From Myxococcota bacterium (GTDB taxonomy: Bacteria; Myxococcota; B64-G9): a stretch of 64,000 bases of DNA. The translations under genes were made by a program, and so were the position numbers. Numbering within the stretch: the stretch's first letter is position 1; each line of letters starts with the position of its first letter. The stretch is from NCBI GenBank assembly GCA_022710975.1, contig JAKLGA010000006.1, positions 248,001-312,000 on the forward strand. Reading direction: 5' to 3'. This document shows positions 23,737 through 32,889 of the stretch, one piece after another. The notes beneath the pieces were generated by a model that did not search any database, had not been told where the DNA came from, and worked only from the letters and a program-made list of their open reading frames with translations.

Positions 23737-26700
23737 ATGCGCTTCCAGTCGAACGCGAGAACGCTCTGCGGCCTGGCCTGGGCCTGCCTGCTCCTCGCCC
23801 CGGGCTGCGATCTCGGCGGCACCCAGGCCACCCTGGAGCACACCCAGGGCACGACCCAGACCTGCGAGCGCGACCAGGACTGCGACGACGACAACTCCTG
23901 CACCGCGGACGTGTGCGTCCAGGCGCGCTGCGGCCACACCCCCTTCCCCGACCGGACCCCGTGCGACGACGGGCTGTACTGCACGCAGACGGACACCTGC
24001 CAGGCCGGCGCGTGCACCGGCCCGGACCGTGATTGCGGCGATCTGACCAACGCGTGCAACGAGGGCGTGTGCAGCGAGGAGCAGGACCGCTGCGCGGCCC
24101 TGCCCCTGCCCGACGACACCGAGTGCTCGGATGGGCTCTGGTGCACGGGCGGGGACGACCAGGCGGACACCTGCCAGGCCGGCCAATGCGTGCCGGCGCC
24201 GGGCCCCTGCGACGATCTCGATCCGTGCACGCGGGACACCTGCGTCGAGGCCGGCCGCACCTGCGAGCACCTGCTCCAGCCCAGCCCGGGCCTGGAGGGG
24301 CTGGAGGTCGCCGGGACCTGCCAGAACGGGCTCGACGACGACTGCGACGACCTGCTGGACGGCCAGGATCCGGACTGCATCGTCTGCGACCAGGACGGCG
24401 ACTGCGAGGACTTCAACCCCTGCACGGAGGACGCCTGCCTCGGACAGAGCTGCCAGAACCAGGCGTACGCCGATGGGACCGGATGCGATGACGGGCTCTA
24501 CTGCACCGACCCGGACAGCTGCCTGGGCGGGGTGTGCCAGGGCCCGCGGACCTGCGCCTACCTGGACTCCGAGTGCTCGGTGGGGGCGTGCGAGGAGGAC
24601 CCTCCGGGCTGCGTGCCGCACCACGTGCCCGGCGGCACCCCCTGCGAGGACGGCGCGTACTGCACCTCGGGGGACTTCTGCAGCGGCGGCGCGTGCCAGC
24701 CGGGCCTCGCGCTGCCCTGCGAGGACGACGACGTCTGCACGCGCGAGAGCTGCGACGAGCTGGCGGAGCGGTGCCAGAGCACCCTCGAGCCCAGGCCCAA
24801 CCAGGAGGGCCTGAACCTGGCCGGCACCTGCGCGAACGGCCTGGACGACGACTGCGACCGGAGCGTCGATCTGGCGGATCCCGACTGCCTGCAGTGCGAG
24901 GCCGACCCCCAGTGCGACGACGGCGACACCTGCACCGACGACGTGTGCGAGGCCAACACCTGCACGCACCTGCCCGGGACGCCCGGCGCGATGTGCGACG
25001 ACGGCCTGCGGTGCACGATCGCCGACTCCTGCCGGGACGCGGGCGGCGGGAACCTGTCCTGCCGGGGCGATCCGAGGAGCTGCGACGACGGGGATGCCTG
25101 CACGCGGGACAGCTGCGGCGAGGCCAACCCCGACGACGGCTGCGACCACGTGTTCGACCCCACCGGGCTGACCGAGGGGTGGATGGGGGACGCGGTCTGC
25201 ACCGACGGCGCGGACCAGGACTGCGACGGGTGGACCGACGCGGCAGACCCCGCCTGCCTGACCTGCGAGGGCGCGCGCGGCTCGACCGCCGCGGGGCAGA
25301 CCCTGTCGATCTCCGGCGAGCAGGCGGCCCGCTTCGTCCAGGCGGACTTCGACCGGGACCACATCGTCGACCTCGCGGTGCTGGCGGAGGACCCCGTGGT
25401 GCTGCGCGTCTACCTCGGCCAGGGGAGCCTGGGACATGGGGACGGCACCTTCAGCCTGGGCAACCAGTACGCCATGGCGGGCGGCGTGGACCTGGCCGTG
25501 GTGGACTACGACCGCGACGGCAAGCTCGATCTCTACGTGCTGGGCGTGAGCTGGCTGCAGGCCCTGCGCGGCCTGGGCAACGGCAGCTTCACCCAGGGCG
25601 CGGTCGCCTCCGCGGAGGACGGCGCGGCCCGGCTGGCGGTGGCCGACCTCGACCTGGACCTCATCCCGGACGCGGCGGTCACCTTCCCCGGCAGCGGGGA
25701 GGTGCACGTGTTCCTGGCCGAGGGCACGGGTGGGCGCGGCGCGGGCACGTTCCTGGCGCCCCTGCAGTTCAGCGCGGGCAGCGGGGCCAGCGCGATCGCG
25801 GCGGCCCCGCTCGACGGCGACTCCGTGCCCGACCTGGCCGTGGGGAGATCCGGCTCGCCCGAGGTCGTCGTCCTGCGCACCCGGCTCGAGCTCTACCCGG
25901 GCGACCTGACCTTCGACCAGGACGCGTTCCCGGCGTGCGGCAGCTTCCCCGGGGTGCGGGAGCTCGTGGCCGGGCGGTTCGACGGGGACGGGGCCATGGA
26001 CCTGGCGGTGGCCTGCGACTGGAAGATCGACCCGGGCCCCCTGGTCAAGGTGCACACCCTGCTCGGAGGCCGCGGAGCCGACGGGCTGCCTGACGGGAGC
26101 TTCGCCACCTCGGGAGCGGCGCTGGTCCTGGCCGGCGTGCTGTCGAGCCTGGCGGCGGCGGATCTCGACGGCCAGGGCACGCTGGACCTCCTGGCCAGCC
26201 ACCACACCTCGCCGGCCGGTGGACCGCTCGGCCTGGCGCTGTGCCCCGGCCAGGGCACGGGCGCCTTCGATGCGCCCTCCATCGAGAGCGTAGATCCGAC
26301 CGGGGCCCCGAGCATGTGGAGCCAGGTGGGCGTGGCCGAGCTGAACGGCGACGGGCTGCCCGACGTCCAGGTGCTGCTGGACTACATGAGCTCCTCGGTG
26401 TTCCTCCGCCTGGGCCAGGGCCGGGGGGGCGTGGGGAGCGGGCACCTCGCGCCCCTGCCCGTGCCGCAGGGCGTGGTGGATCTGCCGGAGGGGGCGCTGG
26501 TCGCCGACCTGGACGGGGATGGGGTCCAGGACGTGGCCGCGGTCGGCGCCGACGAGCTGGTGGTCTTCGCGGGCCTGGGCGAGGGCGGCCGGTCCACAGG
26601 CACGTTCTCGCCGGGTGTGGCCCACGAGCTGCCTGCCACCTGCCTCCAGCCCGTCGGCCTGGCCGGCGCCGACGTCGATCGCGATGGCGACCTCGACCTG

Positions 26701-27636
26701 GCCGTCGCCTGCCACGGCGCGCTCCCCGTGGGGTTGGTGGCGCTGCTCCTCAACGACGGCGCCGGGGGGTTCACCGAGGGACCGGACGTGCCGACCTTGC
26801 CCAACGCCCGGGAGCTCGTCCTGGCCGACCTCGATCACGGCGGCGGGCCGGATCTGGTGGTCGCCTCGGACGCCACGCTCGGCCAGCAGGTGGCGGTGCA
26901 CCTCAACCAGGGCGACGGCACCTTCGGCAGCGGCAGCCCGTACGCCACCGGCCAGCCGGCGCTCGACTCGGGCCAGCCCGCGGACGTGGCGGTGGCGGAT
27001 CTCGACGCCGACGGGCTGCCCGACCTGGTGGTGGCCAACCGCGGGGTCGAGAACGACCCCGGCTCCGACCCGGACGACGTGGCCGTGCTCCTGGGCCAGC
27101 GGACGGCCGAGGGGCGGCCCGCGGGGACGTTCGGCCCCCCCGCGACCACCAGCGTGTGCAACGAACCCGTGGCCCTGGCGGTGGCCGACTTCAACCAGGA
27201 CGGGGCGCAGGACGTGGCCGTGGGGTGCCGCAACGACTACACCTGCGCGCTCAAGCTGCTGCGCGGCGGGCTCGCCGGCGGCTTCCCCACGGGCGCCCTG
27301 AGCGACGCCACCCCCGCCGGCTGCCTGGGCTTCACCGACGGGCTGGACGCCTACGGCCTGGCGGCCGCGGATCTGACCGGCGACGGCTGGCCGGAGCTCG
27401 TCACCGTCGGCAACGCCTCCGACCACCTGCGGGTGCTGCGCAACCGCGCCTCCGGCCTGGCGTTCGAGGTCCCGCAGGACGACGACCTCGCCGAGCTGCT
27501 CGGCTGCGACGGCCCGGCCGCCGTGGCCGTGGGGCAGGTCAACCCGGACGGCATCCCGGACGCCGCCGTCTCCTGTCACCACAGCCAGGGGCTGCTGGTG
27601 CTGGCGGGCACCGGGACCTGCAGCGCGTCGCCGTGA
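23737..27636 (+). CDS. Giant Cys-rich lipoprotein with 14 FG-GAP repeats
   Basis: 1299 residues, with GAGGAGG upstream. The signal peptide ends at Cys24 (LLLAPGC). Residues 40-510 hold five units of a Cys-rich module (CDDGLYCTQTDTCQAGAC type) interleaved with three MopE-like acidic units (NGLDDDCDDLLDGQDPDC, NGLDDDCDRSVDLADPDC, DGADQDCDGWTDAADPAC). From ~residue 535 to the end are 14 FG-GAP/VCBS strands of the form ADxDxDGxxDLAV (first DFDRDHIVDLAV, last QVNPDGIPDAAV), each a potential calcium site. Fourteen would suit two seven-bladed propellers. Surface attachment through the lipid anchor and a calcium-stabilised adhesive or ligand-binding role is inferred. It precedes a PEGA membrane protein by 61 bases. 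Confidence 0.85.
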   Translation: MRFQSNARTLCGLAWACLLLAPGCDLGGTQATLEHTQGTTQTCERDQDCDDDNSCTADVCVQARCGHTPFPDRTPCDDGLYCTQTDTCQAGACTGPDRDCGDLTNACNEGVCSEEQDRCAALPLPDDTECSDGLWCTGGDDQADTCQAGQCVPAPGPCDDLDPCTRDTCVEAGRTCEHLLQPSPGLEGLEVAGTCQNGLDDDCDDLLDGQDPDCIVCDQDGDCEDFNPCTEDACLGQSCQNQAYADGTGCDDGLYCTDPDSCLGGVCQGPRTCAYLDSECSVGACEEDPPGCVPHHVPGGTPCEDGAYCTSGDFCSGGACQPGLALPCEDDDVCTRESCDELAERCQSTLEPRPNQEGLNLAGTCANGLDDDCDRSVDLADPDCLQCEADPQCDDGDTCTDDVCEANTCTHLPGTPGAMCDDGLRCTIADSCRDAGGGNLSCRGDPRSCDDGDACTRDSCGEANPDDGCDHVFDPTGLTEGWMGDAVCTDGADQDCDGWTDAADPACLTCEGARGSTAAGQTLSISGEQAARFVQADFDRDHIVDLAVLAEDPVVLRVYLGQGSLGHGDGTFSLGNQYAMAGGVDLAVVDYDRDGKLDLYVLGVSWLQALRGLGNGSFTQGAVASAEDGAARLAVADLDLDLIPDAAVTFPGSGEVHVFLAEGTGGRGAGTFLAPLQFSAGSGASAIAAAPLDGDSVPDLAVGRSGSPEVVVLRTRLELYPGDLTFDQDAFPACGSFPGVRELVAGRFDGDGAMDLAVACDWKIDPGPLVKVHTLLGGRGADGLPDGSFATSGAALVLAGVLSSLAAADLDGQGTLDLLASHHTSPAGGPLGLALCPGQGTGAFDAPSIESVDPTGAPSMWSQVGVAELNGDGLPDVQVLLDYMSSSVFLRLGQGRGGVGSGHLAPLPVPQGVVDLPEGALVADLDGDGVQDVAAVGADELVVFAGLGEGGRSTGTFSPGVAHELPATCLQPVGLAGADVDRDGDLDLAVACHGALPVGLVALLLNDGAGGFTEGPDVPTLPNARELVLADLDHGGGPDLVVASDATLGQQVAVHLNQGDGTFGSGSPYATGQPALDSGQPADVAVADLDADGLPDLVVANRGVENDPGSDPDDVAVLLGQRTAEGRPAGTFGPPATTSVCNEPVALAVADFNQDGAQDVAVGCRNDYTCALKLLRGGLAGGFPTGALSDATPAGCLGFTDGLDAYGLAAADLTGDGWPELVTVGNASDHLRVLRNRASGLAFEVPQDDDLAELLGCDGPAAVAVGQVNPDGIPDAAVSCHHSQGLLVLAGTGTCSASP

Positions 27637-27650
27637 GCCTCGCGCGCGCG

Positions 27651-27680
27651 TTGACACCCCGGCAAGGCCCGCGCTACAAA
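27651..27680 (+). promoter_or_regulatory. Putative promoter for the first PEGA protein gene
   Basis: TTGACA (27651-27656), 18-base spacer, TACAAA (27675-27680). The ATG is at 27698, with GGAGG between, so the leader would be about ten bases. Consensus -35 and correct spacing, modest -10. Confidence 0.45.
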
Positions 27681-27697
27681 CCGCGTGGAGGTCCTCG

Positions 27698-28771
27698 ATG
27701 CCAGCGCTCTCCTGGACCGGGCTCGCCCTGATCAGCCTGCTCGCCGCCCCTGCCCCCGGTCCGCTCGACCTCGCGCCAGCCGCCAAGGGGGTGCTGCTGT
27801 GGCACCTGAACCCGGTGGACGGGGCCACCCCCGAGCTGGTGCACAAGGTGGAGCTCCAGCTCCGCAAGGCCTTCGAGGCCGTGCACGCCGATCAGCTCCT
27901 GCCCGCCATGACCATGGACTCCTTGCTGCTGGTGGAGGGCAACGAGCGCTACCTGCGCTGCGGCACCGGGGCGGCTTGCCTGGCCGGCCTGGGGAAGCAG
28001 GCCGGCGCCAGGATCGTCCTGTCCGGCGAGGTCGGCCTGCGCGAGGGGCAGCTCAGGGTGCGCCTGGTGCGCATCGAGGTGGCCAGCGAGGCCCAGGACG
28101 GCGAGGCGATCGTGCTGACCTCGGGCGAGCTCACCGCGCCGCAGCTCGAGGAGCTGCGGGTGGGCATGTTCGAGCCCGCGCGCTACCTGGGTTCGCTGGA
28201 GCTCGCCTGCGACACGGACGGGGCCGAGGTCCTGGTGGACGGCGAGCGCGTGGGGCTGACCCCGCTGGTGGGCCCGCTGGCCCGCCTGCCGGCCGGCCTG
28301 CGCAAGGTGGAGGTGCGCCTGGACGGGCACCAGCCGTTCGAGCGCGAGGTGTGGGTGCCCTTCAACCGCCTGGCGCGCGTGGTGGTCGTGCTGCCCGCCG
28401 CGGCCTACGTGAAGAAGGCCGGGCTGCCCTTCTGGGAGGACTGGCCGTTCTGGACCACGCTGGTCGTGGGGCTGGGCGGCATGGCCGCGGGCGGGGTGCT
28501 GCTGGCGGACGCCGGGGTGCTCGAGGACAACGCGGAGGCGCTGCGCGCCGCGCACCTGGTGGCGGACGCCGAGCAGGGGCGGGCCGACGACCGCAGCCTG
28601 CAGGCCTACGTGATGTTCGGCGTGGGCGGCGCGGGGCTGCTGGCGGCCGGCCTGGTGGCCATCATCGAGTCGGCCACCTCCAGCGGGCCCGCGGCGCCGC
28701 GCTCGTCCGAGGCGCCCCGGCTCGAGCTCCGGCCCGCGCCGGGCGGGCTGGGGCTGTGCCTGCAGTACTGA
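27698..28771 (+). CDS. PEGA-domain membrane protein
   Basis: 357 residues with GGAGG upstream. A signal sequence (LALISLLAAPAPG) leads an alpha/beta N-terminal domain to ~residue 160 resembling TolB/CsgG-type nucleotide-free modules (ADQLLPAMTMDSLLLVEG, ARIVLSGEVGLREG). A PEGA domain follows at ~166-225 (SLELACDTDGAEVLVDGERV, GLTPL, GLRKVEVRLDGHQPFE); PEGA domains are surface beta-sandwiches. Two membrane helices (~residues 252-272 and 306-327) flank a ~33-residue loop. The protein is exported with most of its mass outside the cytoplasm. It is paired with the FG-GAP lipoprotein upstream and resembles the second PEGA protein at 30376 in layout. Confidence 0.75.
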   Translation: MPALSWTGLALISLLAAPAPGPLDLAPAAKGVLLWHLNPVDGATPELVHKVELQLRKAFEAVHADQLLPAMTMDSLLLVEGNERYLRCGTGAACLAGLGKQAGARIVLSGEVGLREGQLRVRLVRIEVASEAQDGEAIVLTSGELTAPQLEELRVGMFEPARYLGSLELACDTDGAEVLVDGERVGLTPLVGPLARLPAGLRKVEVRLDGHQPFEREVWVPFNRLARVVVVLPAAAYVKKAGLPFWEDWPFWTTLVVGLGGMAAGGVLLADAGVLEDNAEALRAAHLVADAEQGRADDRSLQAYVMFGVGGAGLLAAGLVAIIESATSSGPAAPRSSEAPRLELRPAPGGLGLCLQY

Positions 28772-28793
28772 GGACGCGAGGAGCGAGGGAACC

Positions 28794-30401
28794 ATGAGGA
28801 GCACGGAGCGTTCGGGGGGGCGTCGGGCGCGGGTCGGGTTGCTGGCGGCCACGCTGCTGGGGTCGGGCTGGCTGCTGGCGGCCTGCGGCGGCGGCGGCGG
28901 GGACGGGCAGGACGGCGGGCCGGACGGGGATCTGCCCCCGCCCTGCGATCTGCTCGACAACCCCTGCCCCGCGGGCCAGCGCTGCGACCAGGACCAGGCC
29001 TGCGTCGAGGCCGCGCCGCTCGAGATCACCACGGACGCCTTGCCCGAGGGCCGGGTGGAGTTCCTGTACCGCGTCGATCTGGCGGCCGCCGGGGGCCTCC
29101 CACCCTACCGCTGGGAGCTGGTGTCCGCCGATCCCGCCCTGGACTTCCTGAGCCTGAGCAGCGCGGGGCGCCTGGAGGGCAGCCCGGCCGCGCCGGTGGA
29201 CGCCGGGGCGCTCCGCGTCGCGGTCGTCGACAGCGGCTTCGGCGGCGGCGAGCGCGTGGAGCGCGACTTCCAGGTGACCATCGTCACCTGCCAGGAAGGC
29301 GCCCTGCAGGCGTGCAACACGCCCCAGGACGGCGTCTGCCACCAGGGCGCGCGCACCTGCCGGGATGGGGTGATGAGCGCCTGCGAGGCCCTGCCCGCCC
29401 TGTCCACCGACCGCCGGGCCTGCGGGCCGGACTGCGGCGAGTGCGACCTGCAGGTGGCCGACGCCTGCGCCGCCGGCGCGTGCGCCTGCGGCCAGGGCGC
29501 CCTGTGCCAGGGCGCGGAGCGCTGCTGCGACGGGGCCTGCCTCGACACGCTGACCCACCGGGAGCACTGCGGCGCGTGCTCCCACGCCTGCGCCGAGGCG
29601 GTGGCCAACCTGGCCGCGGACACGGCCTTCTGTTCGGACGGGGCCTGCGACTACGCCGGGGAGTGCGCCCACGGCTTCCTCGACTGCGATGGCCGGCGCG
29701 ACAACGGGTGCGAGACCCCGGTGGGGCTCGAGGACTGCGGGCAGTGCGGCACGGATTGCCTGGCGCTGGTCACCCACGTCCCGGCCGCCCAGAAGCGCTG
29801 CGCCGATCAGGCCGGCGCCTTCACCTGCGACTACACCGGGGCCTGCGCCGCCGACTTCGACGACTGCGACCTGGAGCGCGCCAACGGCTGTGAGGCCTGG
29901 CTGCAGGAGCCGGTCCACTGCGGGAGCTGTGACCAGGACTGCTCCGGCCGCGAGACGGGCGAGCTGTGCCTGAGCCCCGACGCCGGCGATCCCTACTTCC
30001 ACGAGTGCGGCTGTCGCTTCGACTCGGCCACCTATACGGCCGAGGGCTGCCCGGCCCAGGGCGCGCTGTGCTGCGCCCGCGTGTGCCGCGACGGCGCGAG
30101 CGATGGGGCCCACTGCGGGGTGTGCAACGCGGCCTGCACGGCCGGCGCGTGCCAGGCGGGCGCCTGCGCCTGCGGGCTGGACGGCGACTGCCCGGCGATC
30201 TCCGCGGGCACCACCTGCCTGGCCGGCGCCTGCGTGTGTCCCCACCGGGCGCCCGGCACCAGCGCCTGCCCCGTGGGGCAGTTCTGCTGCGACGGCAACC
30301 AGGGCGGCGCGGGCGGCCCGGACAAGGGTCCGGACCAGGGCTGCTGCCCCAAGCTGTGCGGGCAGAACAACACCGATGCCGACTTCACCTGCACCTGGTG
30401 A
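28794..30401 (+). CDS. Cys-rich lipoprotein with putative Ig-like domain
   Basis: 535 residues. The signal peptide ends at Cys31 (GWLLAAC). After a Gly/Asp linker, residues ~78-165 resemble a bacterial He_PIG/cadherin-type Ig-like domain (LPPYRWELVSADPALDFLSL, GRLEGSPAAPVDAG). The C-terminal ~360 residues are Cys-rich. They carry repeated modules such as NGCETPVGLEDCGQCGTDC and NGCEAWLQEPVHCGSCDQDC, which are typical of Stigma-like and myxobacterial surface proteins, ending in CCPKLCGQNN. It follows the first PEGA gene by 22 bases and overlaps the second PEGA gene by 26 bases, so all four genes are likely one operon. Confidence 0.8.
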   Translation: MRSTERSGGRRARVGLLAATLLGSGWLLAACGGGGGDGQDGGPDGDLPPPCDLLDNPCPAGQRCDQDQACVEAAPLEITTDALPEGRVEFLYRVDLAAAGGLPPYRWELVSADPALDFLSLSSAGRLEGSPAAPVDAGALRVAVVDSGFGGGERVERDFQVTIVTCQEGALQACNTPQDGVCHQGARTCRDGVMSACEALPALSTDRRACGPDCGECDLQVADACAAGACACGQGALCQGAERCCDGACLDTLTHREHCGACSHACAEAVANLAADTAFCSDGACDYAGECAHGFLDCDGRRDNGCETPVGLEDCGQCGTDCLALVTHVPAAQKRCADQAGAFTCDYTGACAADFDDCDLERANGCEAWLQEPVHCGSCDQDCSGRETGELCLSPDAGDPYFHECGCRFDSATYTAEGCPAQGALCCARVCRDGASDGAHCGVCNAACTAGACQAGACACGLDGDCPAISAGTTCLAGACVCPHRAPGTSACPVGQFCCDGNQGGAGGPDKGPDQGCCPKLCGQNNTDADFTCTW

Positions 30402-31893
30402 GCGGGCGCGCCGCGGGTGCGCCACGCCGCTCGGCCTGCTGTGCCTGTGCCTGCTGGCACCGGGCGCGGGCCAGGCGGGCGAGCGCCTGAGCGGGCCGGT
30501 GGCGGTGCTGGGGCTGCTGGGCCCCGGCGAGGAGGAGCGCACCGCGGACATGGCCGCCGCGGTGCAGGCCGCCCTGGCCGGCCTGGGCGGCCCGGAGGTG
30601 CTGCCCGCCCAGGAGACCGCGCGCAGGCTGGGCCGCGGGACGCCGCCCGCACCGGCCTCCGCCGATCTCGAGCGCCTGCGGGGGCTCTTCCGGCAGGGCT
30701 ACCTGCAGTCCTACAGCTTCGAGTACGCCGCCGCGGTGGGCAGCCTGCAGGCGGTCCTGCGGGCCCTGGACGGGCTGCCCGACAGCGAGGAGCGCTGGGA
30801 CCTGTACGTGCGCGCCCACGTCTTCCTGGGCATCGCCAAGGCCGGCCTGGGCGACGAGCAGGGCGCGCTGCAGTCCTTCGCCGCGGTGCTGCGCACCCGC
30901 CCCGGCATGGAGCTGCCGCGCACCGAGTACGCGCCGCGCTCGATCGCGCTGTGGGAGTCGGCCCGGCGCGGGCTGCCCGGCCTGCCGCGCGGCAGGCTGA
31001 CGGTGGACTCCGAGCCGGACGGGGCCGAGGTGAGCCTGGACGGGGTGCGCGTCGGGGTGACGCCCTACATCGGCGAGTGGCCGCAGGGCTCCTACCTGCT
31101 GCAGCTCCGGAGCCCGGCGGGCTCCCTCGCCCGCCGCGTCCAGCTCGAGGCCGAGCCCCGGCAGGTGCGCCTGCAGCTCGCCTTCGAGGCGGCCCTCGAG
31201 CTCCAGCGCGCCCAGCCCTGCGTGCGCCTGCCCGCCGGGACCGAGGCGCTGCCCGACGTGTGGTGGCCCTGGCTCGGGGCGCGGCTCGGCCTGCGGTACG
31301 CCGTGGTGGTGAGCCGGCGCCAGGGCGAGGGGCGGCCGGGCTGGGCGGCCTCGCTGGTGGACCTCACCCGTGGCCGGGTGCAGCGCGAGGGCTGGCTCGA
31401 GCCCCAGGACGTCCCGGCGGACGCCCGCACCCTGGCCGAGTTCGCGGTCACGGGCCGCCCGGCGGACGGGCTGGTGCTGGCGGAGCCCGCGCCGCCCGGA
31501 CGCGAGCTGGCCTGGCGGCCGGGCCAGGAGGCACCGCCCTTCCCGGTCGACCCGGGCAGACGACCGTGGTTCCGCACCTGGTGGCCGTACGCGCTGGCCT
31601 CGCTGGCGCTGGTCGGCGGCGGCGCGGGCGCGCACGTGGCCTCGGATCACTACGCGCGGCTGGTGGACAGCCCCGAGACCGACACCCAGGGCGAGCTCGA
31701 GGAGCGCGAGCGCCTGAGGGACACCTGGCTGGGCGTGGCCATCGGCGGCTACTGCCTGGGCGCGCTGGCCCTGGTGACCGGGCTCGCCCTGCACCTGACC
31801 TGGGCGCCCGAGCTGGACGAGGGCGGCGGGGTGAGCGTGTTGCTCGGCCCGGGCGGGCCGGGCCTCGGCCTGGCGGTGGTGGGCTCCTTCTAG
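30376..31893 (+). CDS. PEGA-domain membrane protein with TPR-like N-terminus
   Basis: 505 residues from the ATG at 30376, the only in-frame start that retains the signal peptide (TPLGLLCLCLLAPGAGQAG). It lies 26 bases inside the previous gene and has no clear Shine-Dalgarno, so it depends on coupled translation or the start is misjudged. Residues 100-190 are TPR-like (FRQGYLQSYSFEYAAAVGSL, AHVFLGIAKAGLGDEQGALQ). A PEGA domain follows (GRLTVDSEPDGAEVSLDGVR, ~203-262), then a ~120-residue beta-rich domain. Two membrane helices lie at ~396-417 and ~450-472 around an acidic loop. The layout mirrors the PEGA protein at 27698. Its stop overlaps the convergent psd stop in CTAG. Confidence 0.75.
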   Translation: MPTSPAPGERARRGCATPLGLLCLCLLAPGAGQAGERLSGPVAVLGLLGPGEEERTADMAAAVQAALAGLGGPEVLPAQETARRLGRGTPPAPASADLERLRGLFRQGYLQSYSFEYAAAVGSLQAVLRALDGLPDSEERWDLYVRAHVFLGIAKAGLGDEQGALQSFAAVLRTRPGMELPRTEYAPRSIALWESARRGLPGLPRGRLTVDSEPDGAEVSLDGVRVGVTPYIGEWPQGSYLLQLRSPAGSLARRVQLEAEPRQVRLQLAFEAALELQRAQPCVRLPAGTEALPDVWWPWLGARLGLRYAVVVSRRQGEGRPGWAASLVDLTRGRVQREGWLEPQDVPADARTLAEFAVTGRPADGLVLAEPAPPGRELAWRPGQEAPPFPVDPGRRPWFRTWWPYALASLALVGGGAGAHVASDHYARLVDSPETDTQGELEERERLRDTWLGVAIGGYCLGALALVTGLALHLTWAPELDEGGGVSVLLGPGGPGLGLAVVGSF

Positions 31894-32753
31894 GGCCCTG
31901 GCGGGGGCAGGACCTTCCCCAGGCTCTGGCCCAGGCGCACGGCGTCTCCGACCGGGCCGAGGCAGGGCGCGACGCGCCCGCGCTCGAACAGCAGCACGAC
32001 CGTCGAGCCCATCTCGAACACCCCCAGCTCCTCGCCCTTGGCCAGCCGCACCGGCCGCTCGAAGCTCTGCCGCAACGGCCCGCGGCCCCCGCGGTTGGTC
32101 ACGAAGTCGTGGAAGCTCAGGCGGATGGAGCCGACGCAGTGCGCCCCGACGAACACCACCGCCAGCGCGCCCGCCGGGCTGTTCGCGTACACCACCAGCC
32201 GCTCGTTGAGGGTGTAGAGCTGCTCCACCCAGCGCACGCTCGGCCCGTTGACCGGCAGCAGCGCGCCAGGCATGTAGCCGATCCCGGTCACCTCCAGGTC
32301 GAGCGGCGCGTGCACCCGGTGGTAGTCCCGCGGGCTCAGGTACAGGGTCGCGTACAGGCCGCACTCGAAGCGGGTGGCCATGGGGCCGTCGCGCAGCAGC
32401 CCGAACAGGCTGTACTCGATGCCCTTGATCTGCAGCAGGCGGTCCTGCTGGCAGTCGCCCCAGGCGGCGATGCGCCCGTCCACGGGGCTCACCAGGGTGG
32501 CGGGCGCGGGGTCGAAGGGCCGCGCCCCCGGGCGGAGCCTGCGGGTGAAGAACGCGTTGAGGGTGTCGTAGGCCTCGAGCGGCAGCTCGGCCTCGGCCAG
32601 ATCGATGCGGAAGGCCCGCGCGAAGGGGCGGATCAGGTGCCTGGAGCCCGGCTGCCGGGTCACGTGCCCCCAGACGCGCGACACCTGGTTGGTGGGCAGG
32701 AGGCGGAAGCCCTGTGCTCCAAGCCGGCCGGCGAGCTCGATGGCGCGACGCAT
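31890..32753 (-). CDS. psd: Phosphatidylserine decarboxylase proenzyme
   Basis: 287 residues, the usual size. Psd converts phosphatidylserine to phosphatidylethanolamine at the inner membrane after self-cleavage that creates a pyruvoyl group. The cleavage motif is GST at 249-251 in FEMGSTVV (LGST in Escherichia coli), with Ser250 becoming the pyruvoyl. The catalytic Asp92 (SPVDGRI) and His145/His148 (DYHRVH) are present. The ATG at 32753-32751 was chosen; an upstream extension reads poorly. A weak TTGCGC-18-TAGGGT promoter lies at 32785-32814. It is convergent with the PEGA gene and divergent from the WD40 kinase gene. Confidence 0.93.
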   Translation of the reverse strand: MRRAIELAGRLGAQGFRLLPTNQVSRVWGHVTRQPGSRHLIRPFARAFRIDLAEAELPLEAYDTLNAFFTRRLRPGARPFDPAPATLVSPVDGRIAAWGDCQQDRLLQIKGIEYSLFGLLRDGPMATRFECGLYATLYLSPRDYHRVHAPLDLEVTGIGYMPGALLPVNGPSVRWVEQLYTLNERLVVYANSPAGALAVVFVGAHCVGSIRLSFHDFVTNRGGRGPLRQSFERPVRLAKGEELGVFEMGSTVVLLFERGRVAPCLGPVGDAVRLGQSLGKVLPPPGP

Positions 32754-32827
32754 GCAGCCCTCGCGGGATGGAAGTCCGGGCGCCACCCTAGCATCGGGCC
32801 ACGGGGGCGCGCAAGCTCGAGATCCGG

Positions 32828-32855
32828 TTGATCCCCTGGAAGTCCGGGATAGAAT
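32828..32855 (+). promoter_or_regulatory. Putative promoter for the WD40 kinase gene
   Basis: TTGATC (32828-32833), 16-base spacer, TAGAAT (32850-32855). Transcription would start near 32862, leaving a ~28-base leader containing GGAAGGG before the ATG at 32890. Confidence 0.5.
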
Positions 32856-32889
32856 CCCATGGCTCGAACCCGGAAGGGACGCACACCCC

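Noticed and set aside
23716-27867. 1383-codon minus-strand open frame
   Set aside because: Exact antisense of the FG-GAP lipoprotein; repeat-derived low-complexity sequence, no start signal.
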